A DNA stretch of 64,000 nucleotides from contig JAFRRA010000002.1 in assembly GCA_017428325.1 (NCBI GenBank), positions 556,690 to 620,689 of the forward strand. Direction: 5' to 3'. Numbering within the stretch: position 1 is the stretch's first letter; each line of letters begins with the position of its first letter. A model generated the notes under the pieces. It was given only the letters and a program-made list of their open reading frames with translations, was not told the DNA's origin and did not search any database. Below, in pieces: positions 19,116 to 27,784 of the stretch. Source of the DNA: Bacteroidales bacterium (GTDB lineage Bacteria; Bacteroidota; Bacteroidia; Bacteroidales; UBA932). The position numbers and the translations under genes are program-made.

Positions 19116-19123
19116 TATCTTCG
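19116..19123 (+). promoter_or_regulatory. -7 box and leader of rpsA
   Basis: TATCTTCG resembles the Bacteroidota -7 box. It precedes a leader of about 65 bases with a small hairpin, CAGCC-GGTG-GGCTG (19136-19149), before the S1 ATG at 19191. The hairpin could be a site for autoregulation; this is a guess. Confidence 0.4.
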
Positions 19124-19190
19124 CACGCTGAATTCAGCCGGTGGGCTGATCTACAAATAATGTTAAACGACTAATTAGTATTAATTTATT

Positions 19191-21101
19191 ATGAACGAAG
19201 AAATCAAAAACATTGAGAACGAGGAGGTTGACATCCCCGTTGCAAAAACTGAGGAGACCGTTGAGTCCTTCAGGGAAGAGGCAGCACCTGTTGCTCCGGT
19301 AGCAAAGAAAAGAAGAAGCAACGCTTCTATCGATCCTGCAAAGTTTGACTGGGACGCATTCGAGAACAATGCTCCGGCATCTGAAAGCAAGGACGAACTT
19401 GAGAAGAAGTACAGCGAATCACTCTCAAAGATCGCTGAGAATGAAGTAATCGAAGGAACCGTTACCGGTCTGACTTCAAAGGAAGTTATCGTTAACGTAG
19501 GTTACAAGAGCGAGGGTGTTATCCAGAGAAATGAATTCAGATACAATCCTGACCTTAAAGTCGGCGACAAGGTTGACGTGCTTGTCGAGAATCCTGAGGA
19601 CAAGAAAGGTCAGTTGATTCTTTCACATAAGAAGGCTTGCTCACTCAAGTCTTGGGACAGGGTGAACGAGGCATTCGAGAAGAACGAGATCGTAAAGGGC
19701 TTCATCAAGGCTCGCACAAAGGGCGGTATGATCGTGGACGTATTCGGAATCGAGGCATTCCTCCCGGGTTCGCAGATCGATGTGAAGCCAATCAGAGATT
19801 ACGACGTATACGTAGAGAAGACCATGGAGTTCAAGGTTGTAAAGATCAACCAGGACTTCCGCAACGTGGTTCTTTCTCACAAGGCTCTTATCGAGGCAGA
19901 ACTCGAGGCACAGAAGAGCGAGATCATCTCCAAGCTGGAGAAGGGTCAGGTTCTCGAAGGAACCGTCAAGAACATCACTTCTTACGGTGTATTCGTTGAC
20001 CTGGGCGGTGTTGACGGACTCATCCACATCACAGACCTCAGCTGGGGCCGCATCGGCAACCCGGAGGAAGTTGTCAAGCTGGACGAGAAGATCAACGTCG
20101 TTATCCTTGACTTCGACGAGGAGAAGAAGAGAATCGCTCTCGGTCTGAAGCAGCTTATGCCGCATCCTTGGGATGCACTTGACGCAGACATCAAGGTCGG
20201 CGACAAGGTAAAGGGCAAGGTTGTCGTTCTTACAGACTACGGTGCATTCGTAGAGATCCAGCCTGGTATCGAGGGACTTATCCACGTATCAGAGATGAGC
20301 TGGTCCTCACACCTTAGAAGCGCACAGGATTTCCTGAAGCTCGGACAGGAGGTAGAGGCTCAGGTTCTGACTCTGGACCGCGAGGAGCACAAGATGTCTC
20401 TTGGTATGAAGCAGCTTAAGGCAGACCCTTGGGCTACAATCAAGGAGAAGTATCCGGTAGGAAGCCGCCACACTGCTATCGTTCGTAATTTCACCAACTT
20501 CGGCGTATTTGTAGAGCTTGAGGAAGGCGTTGACGGACTGGTACACGTATCAGACCTGAGCTGGACTAAGAAGATCAAACATCCTTCTGAGTTCACAGCT
20601 CTCGGAGAGAAGTTCGAGGTTGTCGTTCTGGATATCGACGAGGAAAACCGCAGGCTTTCTCTCGGCCACAAGCAGCTCGAGGACAATCCTTGGGATACCT
20701 TCGAGACCGTATTCACCCAGGGTTCCATCCATGAGGGTACAATCGTTTCCTTCAATGACAAGGGCGCTACCGTAGCACTCCAGTATGGCATCGAGGGATT
20801 CGCTCCTATGAAGGGCCTTGTAAAGGAAGACGGAACTACTGCAAAGGCAGAGGAAAAACTTGATTTCAAGGTTGTCGAATTCAACAAGTCAAGCAAGAAG
20901 ATCATCCTGAGCCACACCAGGATAGCTGAGGACAAGAAGAGGGCTGAGGCCGGCGAGATTCTCAAGGAGAAGGAAGCTGAGGCTGAAAGCACCAAGAAGG
21001 CTATCAAGAAGGTAAAGGCTAGCGTTGAGAAGACCACTCTCGGAGACATCGACGCTCTTGCAGACCTGAAGAAGGAGATGGAAAAAGGGGAGAATAACTA
21101 A
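19191..21101 (+). CDS. rpsA: 30S ribosomal protein S1
   Basis: 636 residues with six S1 RNA-binding repeats, each with the typical glycine/aromatic strand: GLTSKEVIVNVGYKSEGV, TKGGMIVDVFGIEAFLPG, ITSYGVFVDLGGVDGLIHITDLSW, LTDYGAFVEIQPGIEGLIHVSEMSW, FTNFGVFVELEEGVDGLVHVSDLSW and FNDKGATVALQYGIEGFAPM. An acidic N-terminal tail of about 80 residues and a Lys/Glu-rich C-terminal tail make it longer than E. coli S1 (557), as is common in Bacteroidota. S1 helps mRNA binding, which matters where Shine-Dalgarno sequences are scarce. It carries its own promoter. Confidence 0.97.
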   Translation: MNEEIKNIENEEVDIPVAKTEETVESFREEAAPVAPVAKKRRSNASIDPAKFDWDAFENNAPASESKDELEKKYSESLSKIAENEVIEGTVTGLTSKEVIVNVGYKSEGVIQRNEFRYNPDLKVGDKVDVLVENPEDKKGQLILSHKKACSLKSWDRVNEAFEKNEIVKGFIKARTKGGMIVDVFGIEAFLPGSQIDVKPIRDYDVYVEKTMEFKVVKINQDFRNVVLSHKALIEAELEAQKSEIISKLEKGQVLEGTVKNITSYGVFVDLGGVDGLIHITDLSWGRIGNPEEVVKLDEKINVVILDFDEEKKRIALGLKQLMPHPWDALDADIKVGDKVKGKVVVLTDYGAFVEIQPGIEGLIHVSEMSWSSHLRSAQDFLKLGQEVEAQVLTLDREEHKMSLGMKQLKADPWATIKEKYPVGSRHTAIVRNFTNFGVFVELEEGVDGLVHVSDLSWTKKIKHPSEFTALGEKFEVVVLDIDEENRRLSLGHKQLEDNPWDTFETVFTQGSIHEGTIVSFNDKGATVALQYGIEGFAPMKGLVKEDGTTAKAEEKLDFKVVEFNKSSKKIILSHTRIAEDKKRAEAGEILKEKEAEAESTKKAIKKVKASVEKTTLGDIDALADLKKEMEKGENN

Positions 21102-22040
21102 GTGGAATTCTCTCTGACGACATTGGGAAGTGCATCTGCACGCCCCACCTCTGACAGATTCCCAAGCGCTCACTCACTTGTCGTGGGTGGGCGCTTGTTC
21201 TTGATAGACTGCGGAGAAGGCTGCCAGATGCAGATGGCGCGCTACAAGGTTCCTTTCTCGAGACTGGACAACATTTTCATTTCTCATCTTCACGGAGACC
21301 ACGTCTTCGGCCTTTTCGGCCTTATTTCCACTCTGGATATGATTGGGAGGCTCTCTCCGCTTCACATCTATGGTCCGGAAGGTCTGGGAGAGATTCTGGG
21401 AAATATTTCCAAGAGTTTCGGGGAGGTCAAGTTCGAGGTGGTCCTTCATACCGTAAAGTGCAAGGAGCCGACTCTTGTCTGCGAGTTCAAGAACCTGGAA
21501 ATCTACGCATTCCCATTGCGTCACAGAATCGAGACTTACGGCTATCTCTTCAGAGAGAAAGAGCCGCAGCTAAATATAATAAAGAGTGCCATCGCCGAGC
21601 ATAAGCTTTCTCTGGAGGAGATTGCAACTCTCAAAAGGGGAGAGGATGTCCTCCGCGATGGAGTGACTCTGCCTTGCAAAGAGCTTACCTACAAGCCATT
21701 TGAGCCGAGGTCGTTTGCCTATTGCAGCGATACAGGCCCGTTCCCGAAACTCCAGGAATGGGTGAAAGGAACAGACCTGATCTATCACGAGGCTACGTAT
21801 GCTTCTGACCTCAAGGCTCTTTCCAAATCCACAGCCCACTCCACAAGCGAGGATGCCGCTAAGGTAGCTCTTGCCGCCGGATCAAAGACACTTGTCTTGG
21901 GCCATTTCTCTTCCCGTTACCGCAGCCTGGATCTTCTTCTTCAGGAAGCCAGGAACATTTTCCCGGAGTCTTATCTTGCCCAGGAGGGTATGAAATTTGA
22001 AGTGCCTCTGCATGAGAATCCGTTAAAGAACCAGCAATGA
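21102..22040 (+). CDS. rnz: ribonuclease Z
   Basis: 312 residues from a GTG start directly after the S1 stop. The metallo-beta-lactamase fold has the zinc motif SHLHGDHVFGLFGL (H62, H64, D66, H67), the early LIDCGEG and the later FAYCSDTG, YHEATYA, TAHSTSEDAA and LVLGHFSSRY stretches typical of RNase Z. The enzyme cuts the 3' trailer of tRNA precursors. The sequence TLGSASARPTSDRFPSAHSLV at the start is a family hallmark. Coupling to rpsA without a gap suggests joint translation. Confidence 0.96.
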   Translation: MEFSLTTLGSASARPTSDRFPSAHSLVVGGRLFLIDCGEGCQMQMARYKVPFSRLDNIFISHLHGDHVFGLFGLISTLDMIGRLSPLHIYGPEGLGEILGNISKSFGEVKFEVVLHTVKCKEPTLVCEFKNLEIYAFPLRHRIETYGYLFREKEPQLNIIKSAIAEHKLSLEEIATLKRGEDVLRDGVTLPCKELTYKPFEPRSFAYCSDTGPFPKLQEWVKGTDLIYHEATYASDLKALSKSTAHSTSEDAAKVALAAGSKTLVLGHFSSRYRSLDLLLQEARNIFPESYLAQEGMKFEVPLHENPLKNQQ

Positions 22041-23653
22041 AAAACCGCATATTTCTGCTTTCCGCATTTATCTTGGCTGCCGTGTCGAGTGCTCAGGCAC
22101 AGAGCTATATGGCTCAGCCAAGGGTTAACCAGAGCGTCAGCTTCAACAACAGCCGCCTTAACAATGAGGCCACCAAATACAAGCAGATCCTTTTCCTGCT
22201 TGCAAACGCTTATGTGGATACTCTGAATGTCGAGAGGCTCAGCGAAGAGGCAATGGCCACCATGATGCAGCAGCTAGATCCGCACTCAGTCTATATTTCC
22301 GCCAAGGATGTCAAGGATATGGAAGAGCCTCTGCTGGGAAAGTTCGAGGGAATAGGTATCGAGTATGCGCTGATCAGGGATACCCTCACTGTCCAGAGCG
22401 TTATCCCGGGAGGCCCGAGCGAAAAGGTCGGGCTCAGGGCTGGCGACAAGATTAATTCCGTTGACGGAGAGGTTATTAGCGGCACTAAACTTACGCAGAC
22501 CAGGGTGCTCAAGTATCTTAGGGGAGACAAGGGGACCAAGGTCAGGGTAGGAGTGATACGTCGCGGAGAAAAGGAAAGGGAGCTTGTGATTACGAGAGAC
22601 AAGATTCCTTTGAATACCGTCCAGTGCGCCTATGAGATTGCCCCGGGAATTATGTATGAGAGGATTAGCAGTTTCGGTGCTCAGACTTATGACGAATTCA
22701 TGACACCGCTTCAGGGCAAGGACCTGAAAGGCCTGATAATAGACCTCAGGAGCAATGGCGGAGGATATCTGCATACGGCGTTGAGGCTTGTAAACGAGTT
22801 CCTTGAAAAGGATCAGCTGATTCTCTTTTCAGAGGGAAGGGCCGTGCCCCGTACGGATGATTATGCAGACGGGAACGGCAAGCTTCAGGATGTTGAGGTC
22901 GCTGTTCTCATAGACGAGAATTCCGCATCGGCGAGCGAGATCCTTTCCGGTGCTTTTCAGGATTGGGACCGCGGCATCATAATTGGCCGCCGTTCATTTG
23001 GCAAGGGTTTGGTACAGCAGGAGTTCCCGCTTCAGGACGGGTCTCGTGTCAGGGTGACCGTTGCCCGTTATCATACTCCAAGCGGCAGGGTTATCCAGTC
23101 TCCGTACAAGATGGGGAATGCTGAGGAATACTACCGCAAGATCTATGAAAGATACACTTCCGGAGAGAGTTTCAACCAGGATAGTATCAAGATCAATGAC
23201 TCCTTGGTTTTCAAGACACTGAAACTAGGTCGTACGGTCTATGGCGGCGGCGGAATCATTCCGGACGTTTATGTCCCTGTTGACACTTCCTTTTATTCCA
23301 AGCCTTACATTGCTGCTTTAAACAAGGGTGTCCTCAGCGATTTCGTAGGTATCTATGCAGACTCTCATCGCAAAGAATTAGGGAAGAAATACGGCTCTTA
23401 TGACTGCTTCGTTGAAAACTTCAATGTCAGCGACAGTTATTTCAACGAGTTTCTCTCATATTCAAAGGAAAACGGAATAGAGTTCAGTGAGGAAGATCTG
23501 CAGAAATCGGGAGACCAGCTCAAGAAGTATCTCAAAGGCCTGATTGTCCGCAATCTCTACGGGCTGGACTATTATATCCGCTATGATAACCTTACTGATG
23601 AGGAAGTCCAGATTGCCCTCGGCAGTCTGGAATCTCCTGATAACCTGGAGTAA
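22037..23653 (+). CDS. S41-family C-terminal processing peptidase
   Basis: 538 residues with a signal peptide (MKNRIFLLSAFILAAVSSAQAQ), periplasmic. A PDZ domain spans roughly residues 95-185 (GIGIEYALIRDTLTVQSVIPGGPSEKVGLRAGDKI). The S41 core has LIIDLRSNGGGYL, then the serine in ENSASASEI (S298) and the lysine in SFGKGLVQ (K323), a spacing of 25 as in CtpA-type enzymes. These proteases trim C-termini of exported proteins, and some regulate wall hydrolases. The start overlaps the rnz stop by four bases (ATGA). Confidence 0.95.
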   Translation: MKNRIFLLSAFILAAVSSAQAQSYMAQPRVNQSVSFNNSRLNNEATKYKQILFLLANAYVDTLNVERLSEEAMATMMQQLDPHSVYISAKDVKDMEEPLLGKFEGIGIEYALIRDTLTVQSVIPGGPSEKVGLRAGDKINSVDGEVISGTKLTQTRVLKYLRGDKGTKVRVGVIRRGEKERELVITRDKIPLNTVQCAYEIAPGIMYERISSFGAQTYDEFMTPLQGKDLKGLIIDLRSNGGGYLHTALRLVNEFLEKDQLILFSEGRAVPRTDDYADGNGKLQDVEVAVLIDENSASASEILSGAFQDWDRGIIIGRRSFGKGLVQQEFPLQDGSRVRVTVARYHTPSGRVIQSPYKMGNAEEYYRKIYERYTSGESFNQDSIKINDSLVFKTLKLGRTVYGGGGIIPDVYVPVDTSFYSKPYIAALNKGVLSDFVGIYADSHRKELGKKYGSYDCFVENFNVSDSYFNEFLSYSKENGIEFSEEDLQKSGDQLKKYLKGLIVRNLYGLDYYIRYDNLTDEEVQIALGSLESPDNLE

Positions 23654-24712
23654 TCAGAGACTTTTAATCCAGCTGCTGATATCGCTGAGCACCTGCCCGG
23701 CGATATCTTCTTTTATAGAGGCATATTCTGTAGGGAATCCTGTAGAACAGTTCTGGAACAGATGGTTAAGCCCTTCGTAGCTCTTTATCAGATTTTTCGG
23801 TGATTCAGGCAGTCTTTTTCTGATGTTGCCAAGATTCTCGTTGCAGTCGACCTGGAAGTCCTTGGCTCCGTTAATTGCCATCACTGGACAAATAATCTTG
23901 CTTATGGCTTCTGACGGGTCCAGAGCCAGGAAATACTTGAACCATTTTCCGTTTGAGTCACCTCCAAGCTGGAGGGCTAGGGTCTGGGCTATCTGAGGAT
24001 TCTCGCTTTCTGATGCAATCCTTTGCAAAGAAGCTGAAACTGGCTCGTCTTCAGGGCTTGCTATAAGTTTGTCGAACACTTCTTCTACAGCATCGACTAT
24101 TTCTCCAATCTGATCTGACGGAATGCCCTGGGCTTTTAGGGCACTATAATTCTGATTCAAGACAGTTTCTTTGCCTTTAACGGCATTTCCTGCCATACTT
24201 ATGATAAAATCGCACTTTCCTTCAGAAGCGATCAGGAATGCAATAGTTCCGCCTTCGCTGTGACCGAGCACGCCGACCTTTGAAAATCTAGAACCGGACT
24301 TAAGGTACGTGATACCGGCAAGGGCATCCTGCATGAACGTTTCTGTGGTTGCACCGTCTATGCTTCCGGTTGATTTGCCGAAACTTCTGTCATCATATCT
24401 TAAAGAGGCGATCCCATTTTCAGCAAGATACTCGGCGACAGTCTTGAAAGGCTTGTGTCCCATAATCTCTTCGTCCCTGTTCTGAAGACCGCTTCCCGTA
24501 ACCATCAGGATTACAGGCGGATTGTCAACATTTTTAGGAATAAGTAAAGTGCCGGACAACACCGCACCGTCCAAAGGGTTTGTAAAGGACACCTCCTCTG
24601 AGGTATAAGATTCGCCGGTAGGGTCCTGTGCAAGGGCTGTTTCAACATTAAACATCAACAGTGCCACAGTGAATATGGCCGTCATCTTTTTAAAATTCAG
24701 CATATTGTTCAT
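23654..24712 (-). CDS. exported alpha/beta hydrolase (esterase-like)
   Basis: 352 residues. The N-terminus MLNFKKMTAIFTVALLMFNVETALAQ is a signal peptide; an ATG three codons downstream (24703) is an equally good start. The serine lies in the nucleophile elbow LGHSEGG (S152), the oxyanion region is PVILMVTGSGLQNRDEE, and the histidine is probably in YEGLNHLFQNC near the C-terminus. Substrate unknown; close relatives are annotated as dienelactone-hydrolase-like or acyl esterases. Codons are somewhat more A/T-rich than in neighbours. It is convergent with the S41 protease gene (no gap) and 12 bases downstream of mnmA. Confidence 0.88.
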   Translation of the reverse strand: MNNMLNFKKMTAIFTVALLMFNVETALAQDPTGESYTSEEVSFTNPLDGAVLSGTLLIPKNVDNPPVILMVTGSGLQNRDEEIMGHKPFKTVAEYLAENGIASLRYDDRSFGKSTGSIDGATTETFMQDALAGITYLKSGSRFSKVGVLGHSEGGTIAFLIASEGKCDFIISMAGNAVKGKETVLNQNYSALKAQGIPSDQIGEIVDAVEEVFDKLIASPEDEPVSASLQRIASESENPQIAQTLALQLGGDSNGKWFKYFLALDPSEAISKIICPVMAINGAKDFQVDCNENLGNIRKRLPESPKNLIKSYEGLNHLFQNCSTGFPTEYASIKEDIAGQVLSDISSWIKSL

Positions 24713-24724
24713 ATTAATGCAACT

Positions 24725-25891
24725 CTATTCTTTTATTGGGCCGCTGCCCAGCATTTCCCCGTCTTCCGAATACCAAACGGCAAACTGTCCTGGGGTTACG
24801 CCTCTTTGCGGAGAGTCAAAGAGGAAGTACATACCATCTTCCTTCATCATCAGTGTGCACTTCTGCAGTGGTTGGCGGTATCTTATCCGTACAAGATACT
24901 TTCTTTCCTCACCGATCTGCATCTTGAGGTCAGGACGGATCCAGTGAACTTCTGATGTGTTAACCATCAGGCCTTTGCGATAGAGGCCAGGATGGTCTTT
25001 GCCTTCACCGACATAGATCGTATTCGTAGCAATGTCTGTCGCGATTATGAATATACTTCCCTGATGCCCTCCGATATTGAGGCCGTGCCTCTGGCCAATA
25101 GTGTAGTACTGTACGCCTATATGCTTACCAATGACCTTACCGTCAGTTGGCAAATATCTGATAGGGGTGAAGTCATCCCTAAACTCCCGGCTCAGTATCT
25201 TGGCGTAATCATCCTTGAATATCTCCACCACGTTGCCTTCCTTCTGTTTTAGATACTGCTGAAGGAATACCGGAAGGTCCACCTTGCCCACAAAGCATAT
25301 TCCCTGGGAATCTTTCTTCTCGGCCGACGGAAGGCCTGCCTGGCGGGCAATCTCCCTGACCTGAGGCTTAGTAAGATGGCCGATAGGGAACATGGCCTTG
25401 GAAAGCTGTTCCTGGCTAAGTTGACAGAGGAAGTAGCTCTGGTCCTTGTTCGGATCGTCTCCTGCAAGAATCCTGTAAACCGGCTTCCCGTTCACCTCGA
25501 TGGTTTCCTTCTTGCAGTAATGCCCTGTCGCCACAAAGTCTCCGCCAAGTTCTTCCACTTTCTTGAGGAACGAGGCGAACTTTATCTTGCTGTTGCACAG
25601 CACATCCGGGTTAGGTGTCCTTCCTGCCGCATACTCAGAGAACATATAGTCCACAACCTGCTTTCTATAGTCATCGCTGAGATCCACAAAGTGGAAGGGA
25701 ATGCCGATTTTCTTTGCAACCATCTCGGCAACAAGCTTTTCCTCCTCCCATTCGCACTCTCCGTGAAGGGTTCCTGTAATGTCGTGCCAGTTCTGCATGA
25801 ACATCGCCTCAACGTCATACCCTTGCTCCTTGAGCAGGTATGCCGCAACGCTGGAATCCACGCCTCCGCTAAGCCCGACAATAATCTTCAT
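24725..25891 (-). CDS. mnmA: tRNA-specific 2-thiouridylase MnmA
   Basis: 388 residues from the ATG at 25891 (MKIIVGLSGGVDSSVAAYLL); an upstream in-frame ATG would add eight residues inside the spacer after the SRP RNA. The PP-loop GLSGGVDSS binds ATP. The two catalytic cysteines are likely in DVLCNSKIKF and SQGICFVGK, and KDQSYFL is another family motif. MnmA makes the 2-thio group of U34 in tRNAs for Lys, Glu and Gln. C-terminal beta-barrel motifs (GITYTIGQRHGL-type YYTIGQRHGLNIGG) are clear. The gene starts about 27 bases after the SRP RNA on the same strand. Confidence 0.97.
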   Translation of the reverse strand: MKIIVGLSGGVDSSVAAYLLKEQGYDVEAMFMQNWHDITGTLHGECEWEEEKLVAEMVAKKIGIPFHFVDLSDDYRKQVVDYMFSEYAAGRTPNPDVLCNSKIKFASFLKKVEELGGDFVATGHYCKKETIEVNGKPVYRILAGDDPNKDQSYFLCQLSQEQLSKAMFPIGHLTKPQVREIARQAGLPSAEKKDSQGICFVGKVDLPVFLQQYLKQKEGNVVEIFKDDYAKILSREFRDDFTPIRYLPTDGKVIGKHIGVQYYTIGQRHGLNIGGHQGSIFIIATDIATNTIYVGEGKDHPGLYRKGLMVNTSEVHWIRPDLKMQIGEERKYLVRIRYRQPLQKCTLMMKEDGMYFLFDSPQRGVTPGQFAVWYSEDGEMLGSGPIKE

Positions 25892-25917
25892 ATCCTGTAA
25901 CTGATAATACTCCACGA

Positions 25918-26022
25918 AAAAGGGGCAAGCTCCATATATCGCACCGCTACAACCTCATACCCTTGCTACCTTCCGATCCTGGGGGAGTTTTGAGGGAGCT
26001 GGTCGTATATGACTTACCCCAC
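25918..26022 (-). ncRNA. ffs: signal recognition particle RNA (small bacterial SRP RNA)
   Basis: On the minus strand the RNA begins GGTGGGGTAAG near 26022 and carries the universal helix 8 at 25958-25990: CCCCCAGGATCGGAAGGTAG followed by CAAGGG, with a GGAA tetraloop and the asymmetric internal loop that binds Ffh. The ends close: GGGGTAAG pairs with CTTGCCCC (25922-25929) over eight base pairs. A perfect -7 box precedes the 5' end, and the 3' stem runs into a T stretch at 25917-25920 that serves as terminator. Length is about 100 nt, the usual small 4.5S-like form. It directs membrane-protein ribosomes with Ffh. Confidence 0.93.
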
Positions 26023-26024
26023 CG

Positions 26025-26032
26025 CAAATATA
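26025..26032 (-). promoter_or_regulatory. -7 box for SRP RNA
   Basis: Read on the minus strand: TATATTTG, a perfect Bacteroidota -7 box placed so that transcription starts at the first base pairs of the SRP RNA. Confidence 0.65.
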
Positions 26033-26065
26033 AGTATTTTTTTGAAATCAACATATTTGCATTTG

Positions 26066-26184
26066 CGTAGTGGCAGTTGCCTCATTAAGCCTGTGGCCGC
26101 CCATGGCCACATGAATGGGTGGACTGCCTCAAGGCAGGACGGGATGAGCGAAGCGAAGGCGATATGAGGCAAGCTGATGCTACG
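26066..26184. repeat. folded palindromic element with long terminal arms
   Basis: A left arm (26066-26085) and a right arm (26164-26184) form an imperfect inverted repeat of about 20 bases: CGTAGTGGCAG-TTGCCTCAT against the complement CGTAGCATCAGCTTGCCTCAT. Inside lie two hairpins: TGTGGCC/GGCCACA (26092-26111) and CTGCCT/AGGCAG (26124-26137). The segment GAGCGAAGCGAAGGCG follows. The element ends two bases before the mltG stop, downstream of it, and upstream of the ffs promoter. It could be a terminator, a REP-like mobile palindrome or a small RNA. It codes for nothing I recognise. Confidence 0.6.
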
Positions 26185-26185
26185 T

Positions 26186-27250
26186 TTACTTAACAGCGGC
26201 TTCTGCTGCGGCTTTGGCAGCCTTGGCGCGGTTCAGGGAATCGAGGCCCTGGCGATAAGCCCTTGCGTTTGCGAAATGCTCCCTCTCATTCCTTGCAAAG
26301 CGGTGTGTGCCGTTGAACTTAGGGCTGGCGCAGAAGAACATATAGTCTGTCTTTTCCTCGTTCAGCACACCGTCCAGGCAATCCTTGGTAGGGGCCATGA
26401 TTGGGCCTGGAGGAAGGCCGTATACCTTATAGGTGTTGTATGGGGAATCTGTCTCCAGATGCTTTTTAAGAACACGGGTTATTGTAAAATCTCCGGTAGC
26501 GTAGATAACTGTCGGGTCTGCGCCGAGTTTCCAGCCTTTCTTCAGGCGATTATGATAGACGCTTGCAATCTTAGGATACTCCGGAACGTGGTTGCTTTCT
26601 CCGTATACTATGGATGCCAGGATGGAAACGTCTTTCTGGCTGAGACCCAGCTTCTTGGCTTTCTGCTTGCGTTCGTCCGTCCAGAACTTGTCATACTCTT
26701 TCTTCATTCTCTCAAGGAAATCCTTAGGCGTTACTGTCCAGTAGAACTCGTAGCTGTCCGGGATTATGAGAGACAGGACATTGGCAGTATCCACTCCGAG
26801 TGTCTGCAGATAATCGTTATCGGTGAACACCTCCATAAACTGGCTGGAGTCAGCCATAAGTCTCTTGCCAAGCCTTGCCGCCAGGTTCTTAGCGTGGCGG
26901 ATCCTTCCAGAGATAGGAACCATCAGAGGAGACTGGTATCCGTATTTTATGTTTCTTACAACCTGTATGTTTGAGGCAAGGGAATCAAGGACATACCGTC
27001 CAGGATGGATGTGGGAAGGAAGCTGCTCCCTGTTTGCAACTTTAACAAATGACTTAATATCAATAAGATGCTTTTCCAGAGAATCCATCAGGGTGTTGAA
27101 ATCTGTTCCCTCCCTGACGTAAAGCACAGTCTTGTGGGCTATGTTTTTCCGGTTCTGCTGGAGGAACCTGTAAAGTCCGATGCATGCGGGAACCGCAAGA
27201 ATGACCAGAAGCAGGAGAAGCCATTTCTTCCATTGGGATTTCTTTGCCAT
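26186..27250 (-). CDS. mltG: endolytic peptidoglycan transglycosylase MltG
   Basis: 354 residues from the ATG at 27250. A GTG at 27280 would add ten residues but lies in the promoter. One membrane helix follows the start (KKWLLLLLVILAVPACIGLY), with the YceG domain outside the membrane. The catalytic glutamate is E218 in SIVYGESNHVPEYPKIASVYHNRL, and the family's C-terminal LPPGPIMAPTKDCLDGVL is intact. MltG cuts nascent glycan strands and sets their length, acting with the elongation machinery. The Ala/Lys-rich tail (AKAAKAAAEAAVK) is odd but short. It is transcribed divergently from cdd. Confidence 0.95.
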   Translation of the reverse strand: MAKKSQWKKWLLLLLVILAVPACIGLYRFLQQNRKNIAHKTVLYVREGTDFNTLMDSLEKHLIDIKSFVKVANREQLPSHIHPGRYVLDSLASNIQVVRNIKYGYQSPLMVPISGRIRHAKNLAARLGKRLMADSSQFMEVFTDNDYLQTLGVDTANVLSLIIPDSYEFYWTVTPKDFLERMKKEYDKFWTDERKQKAKKLGLSQKDVSILASIVYGESNHVPEYPKIASVYHNRLKKGWKLGADPTVIYATGDFTITRVLKKHLETDSPYNTYKVYGLPPGPIMAPTKDCLDGVLNEEKTDYMFFCASPKFNGTHRFARNEREHFANARAYRQGLDSLNRAKAAKAAAEAAVK

Positions 27251-27279
27251 AGTATTTGCAATATGTTTTTCCAGTTTCA

Positions 27280-27296
27280 CAAATTTATTAAATTTG
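27280..27296. promoter_or_regulatory. back-to-back -7 boxes of mltG and cdd
   Basis: CAAATTTA at 27280-27287 is TAAATTTG on the minus strand, serving mltG 30 bases away. TAAATTTG at 27289-27296 serves cdd, whose ATG is at 27314. One base separates the two boxes, so the two polymerases should exclude each other. Confidence 0.6.
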
Positions 27297-27313
27297 CAGT
27301 AAATGAGTTCTAT

Positions 27314-27784
27314 ATGAAGAAGAAAATAGTTATAGAATATCAGGAATACAAGAGCATAGCCAATCTCGGCGATGAGGATGCTCTTCTTCTGAAAGAGGCT
27401 GTATCCGCAACGGACCTTTCATACTCTCCATTTTCAAAGTTCAGGGTAGGGGCTGCCGTAAGGATGGCTAATGGTCAGATTCTCAAGGCTTCCAATCAGG
27501 AAAGCGAAGCATTCCCTTCCGGCCTGTGCGCAGAAAGGTCCGTCCTTTTCTACGCTTTTTCAAAGTATCCGGGAGTTGCTGTTGAAGCACTCGCTATTGC
27601 GGCCAGGAAAGGCAGAAAACTTACAGCCACACCTACAAGACCGTGCGGAGCCTGCATACAGGTAATGCTGGATGCACAGAAAAGGGGTGGAAAACCTATT
27701 AAAGTGATTTTGGGAGCGGCAGAAAAGATTGAGGTCATCTCTTCAATCAATGACCTCATCCCGTTCTCGTTCGACAATCTCTAG
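27314..27784 (+). CDS. cdd: cytidine deaminase
   Basis: 156 residues from the ATG at 27314. It deaminates cytidine and deoxycytidine to uridine forms for pyrimidine salvage. Zinc site residues are C72 and E74 in GLCAERS and C111, C114 in RPCGACIQ; the substrate-binding stretch is SPFSKFRVGAAVRMANG with the NQE of ASNQESEAFPSG. It is a single-domain, homotetramer-type CDA with a slightly extended N-terminus (MKKKIVIEYQEY). Its end overlaps the convergent MBL gene by four bases. A longer open frame upstream is ignored because it crosses mltG. Confidence 0.96.
   Translation: MKKKIVIEYQEYKSIANLGDEDALLLKEAVSATDLSYSPFSKFRVGAAVRMANGQILKASNQESEAFPSGLCAERSVLFYAFSKYPGVAVEALAIAARKGRKLTATPTRPCGACIQVMLDAQKRGGKPIKVILGAAEKIEVISSINDLIPFSFDNL

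Noticed and set aside
19098-19190. Looked for a tRNA or known RNA element in the rpsA leader
   Set aside because: Only a five-base-pair hairpin is visible; no cloverleaf or conserved motif can be seen.
26060-26190. Considered an integron attC site because of the long paired arms
   Set aside because: The ends lack the RYYYAAC/GTTRRRY core sites, no integrase or gene cassettes are near, and the internal hairpins do not match the attC layout.
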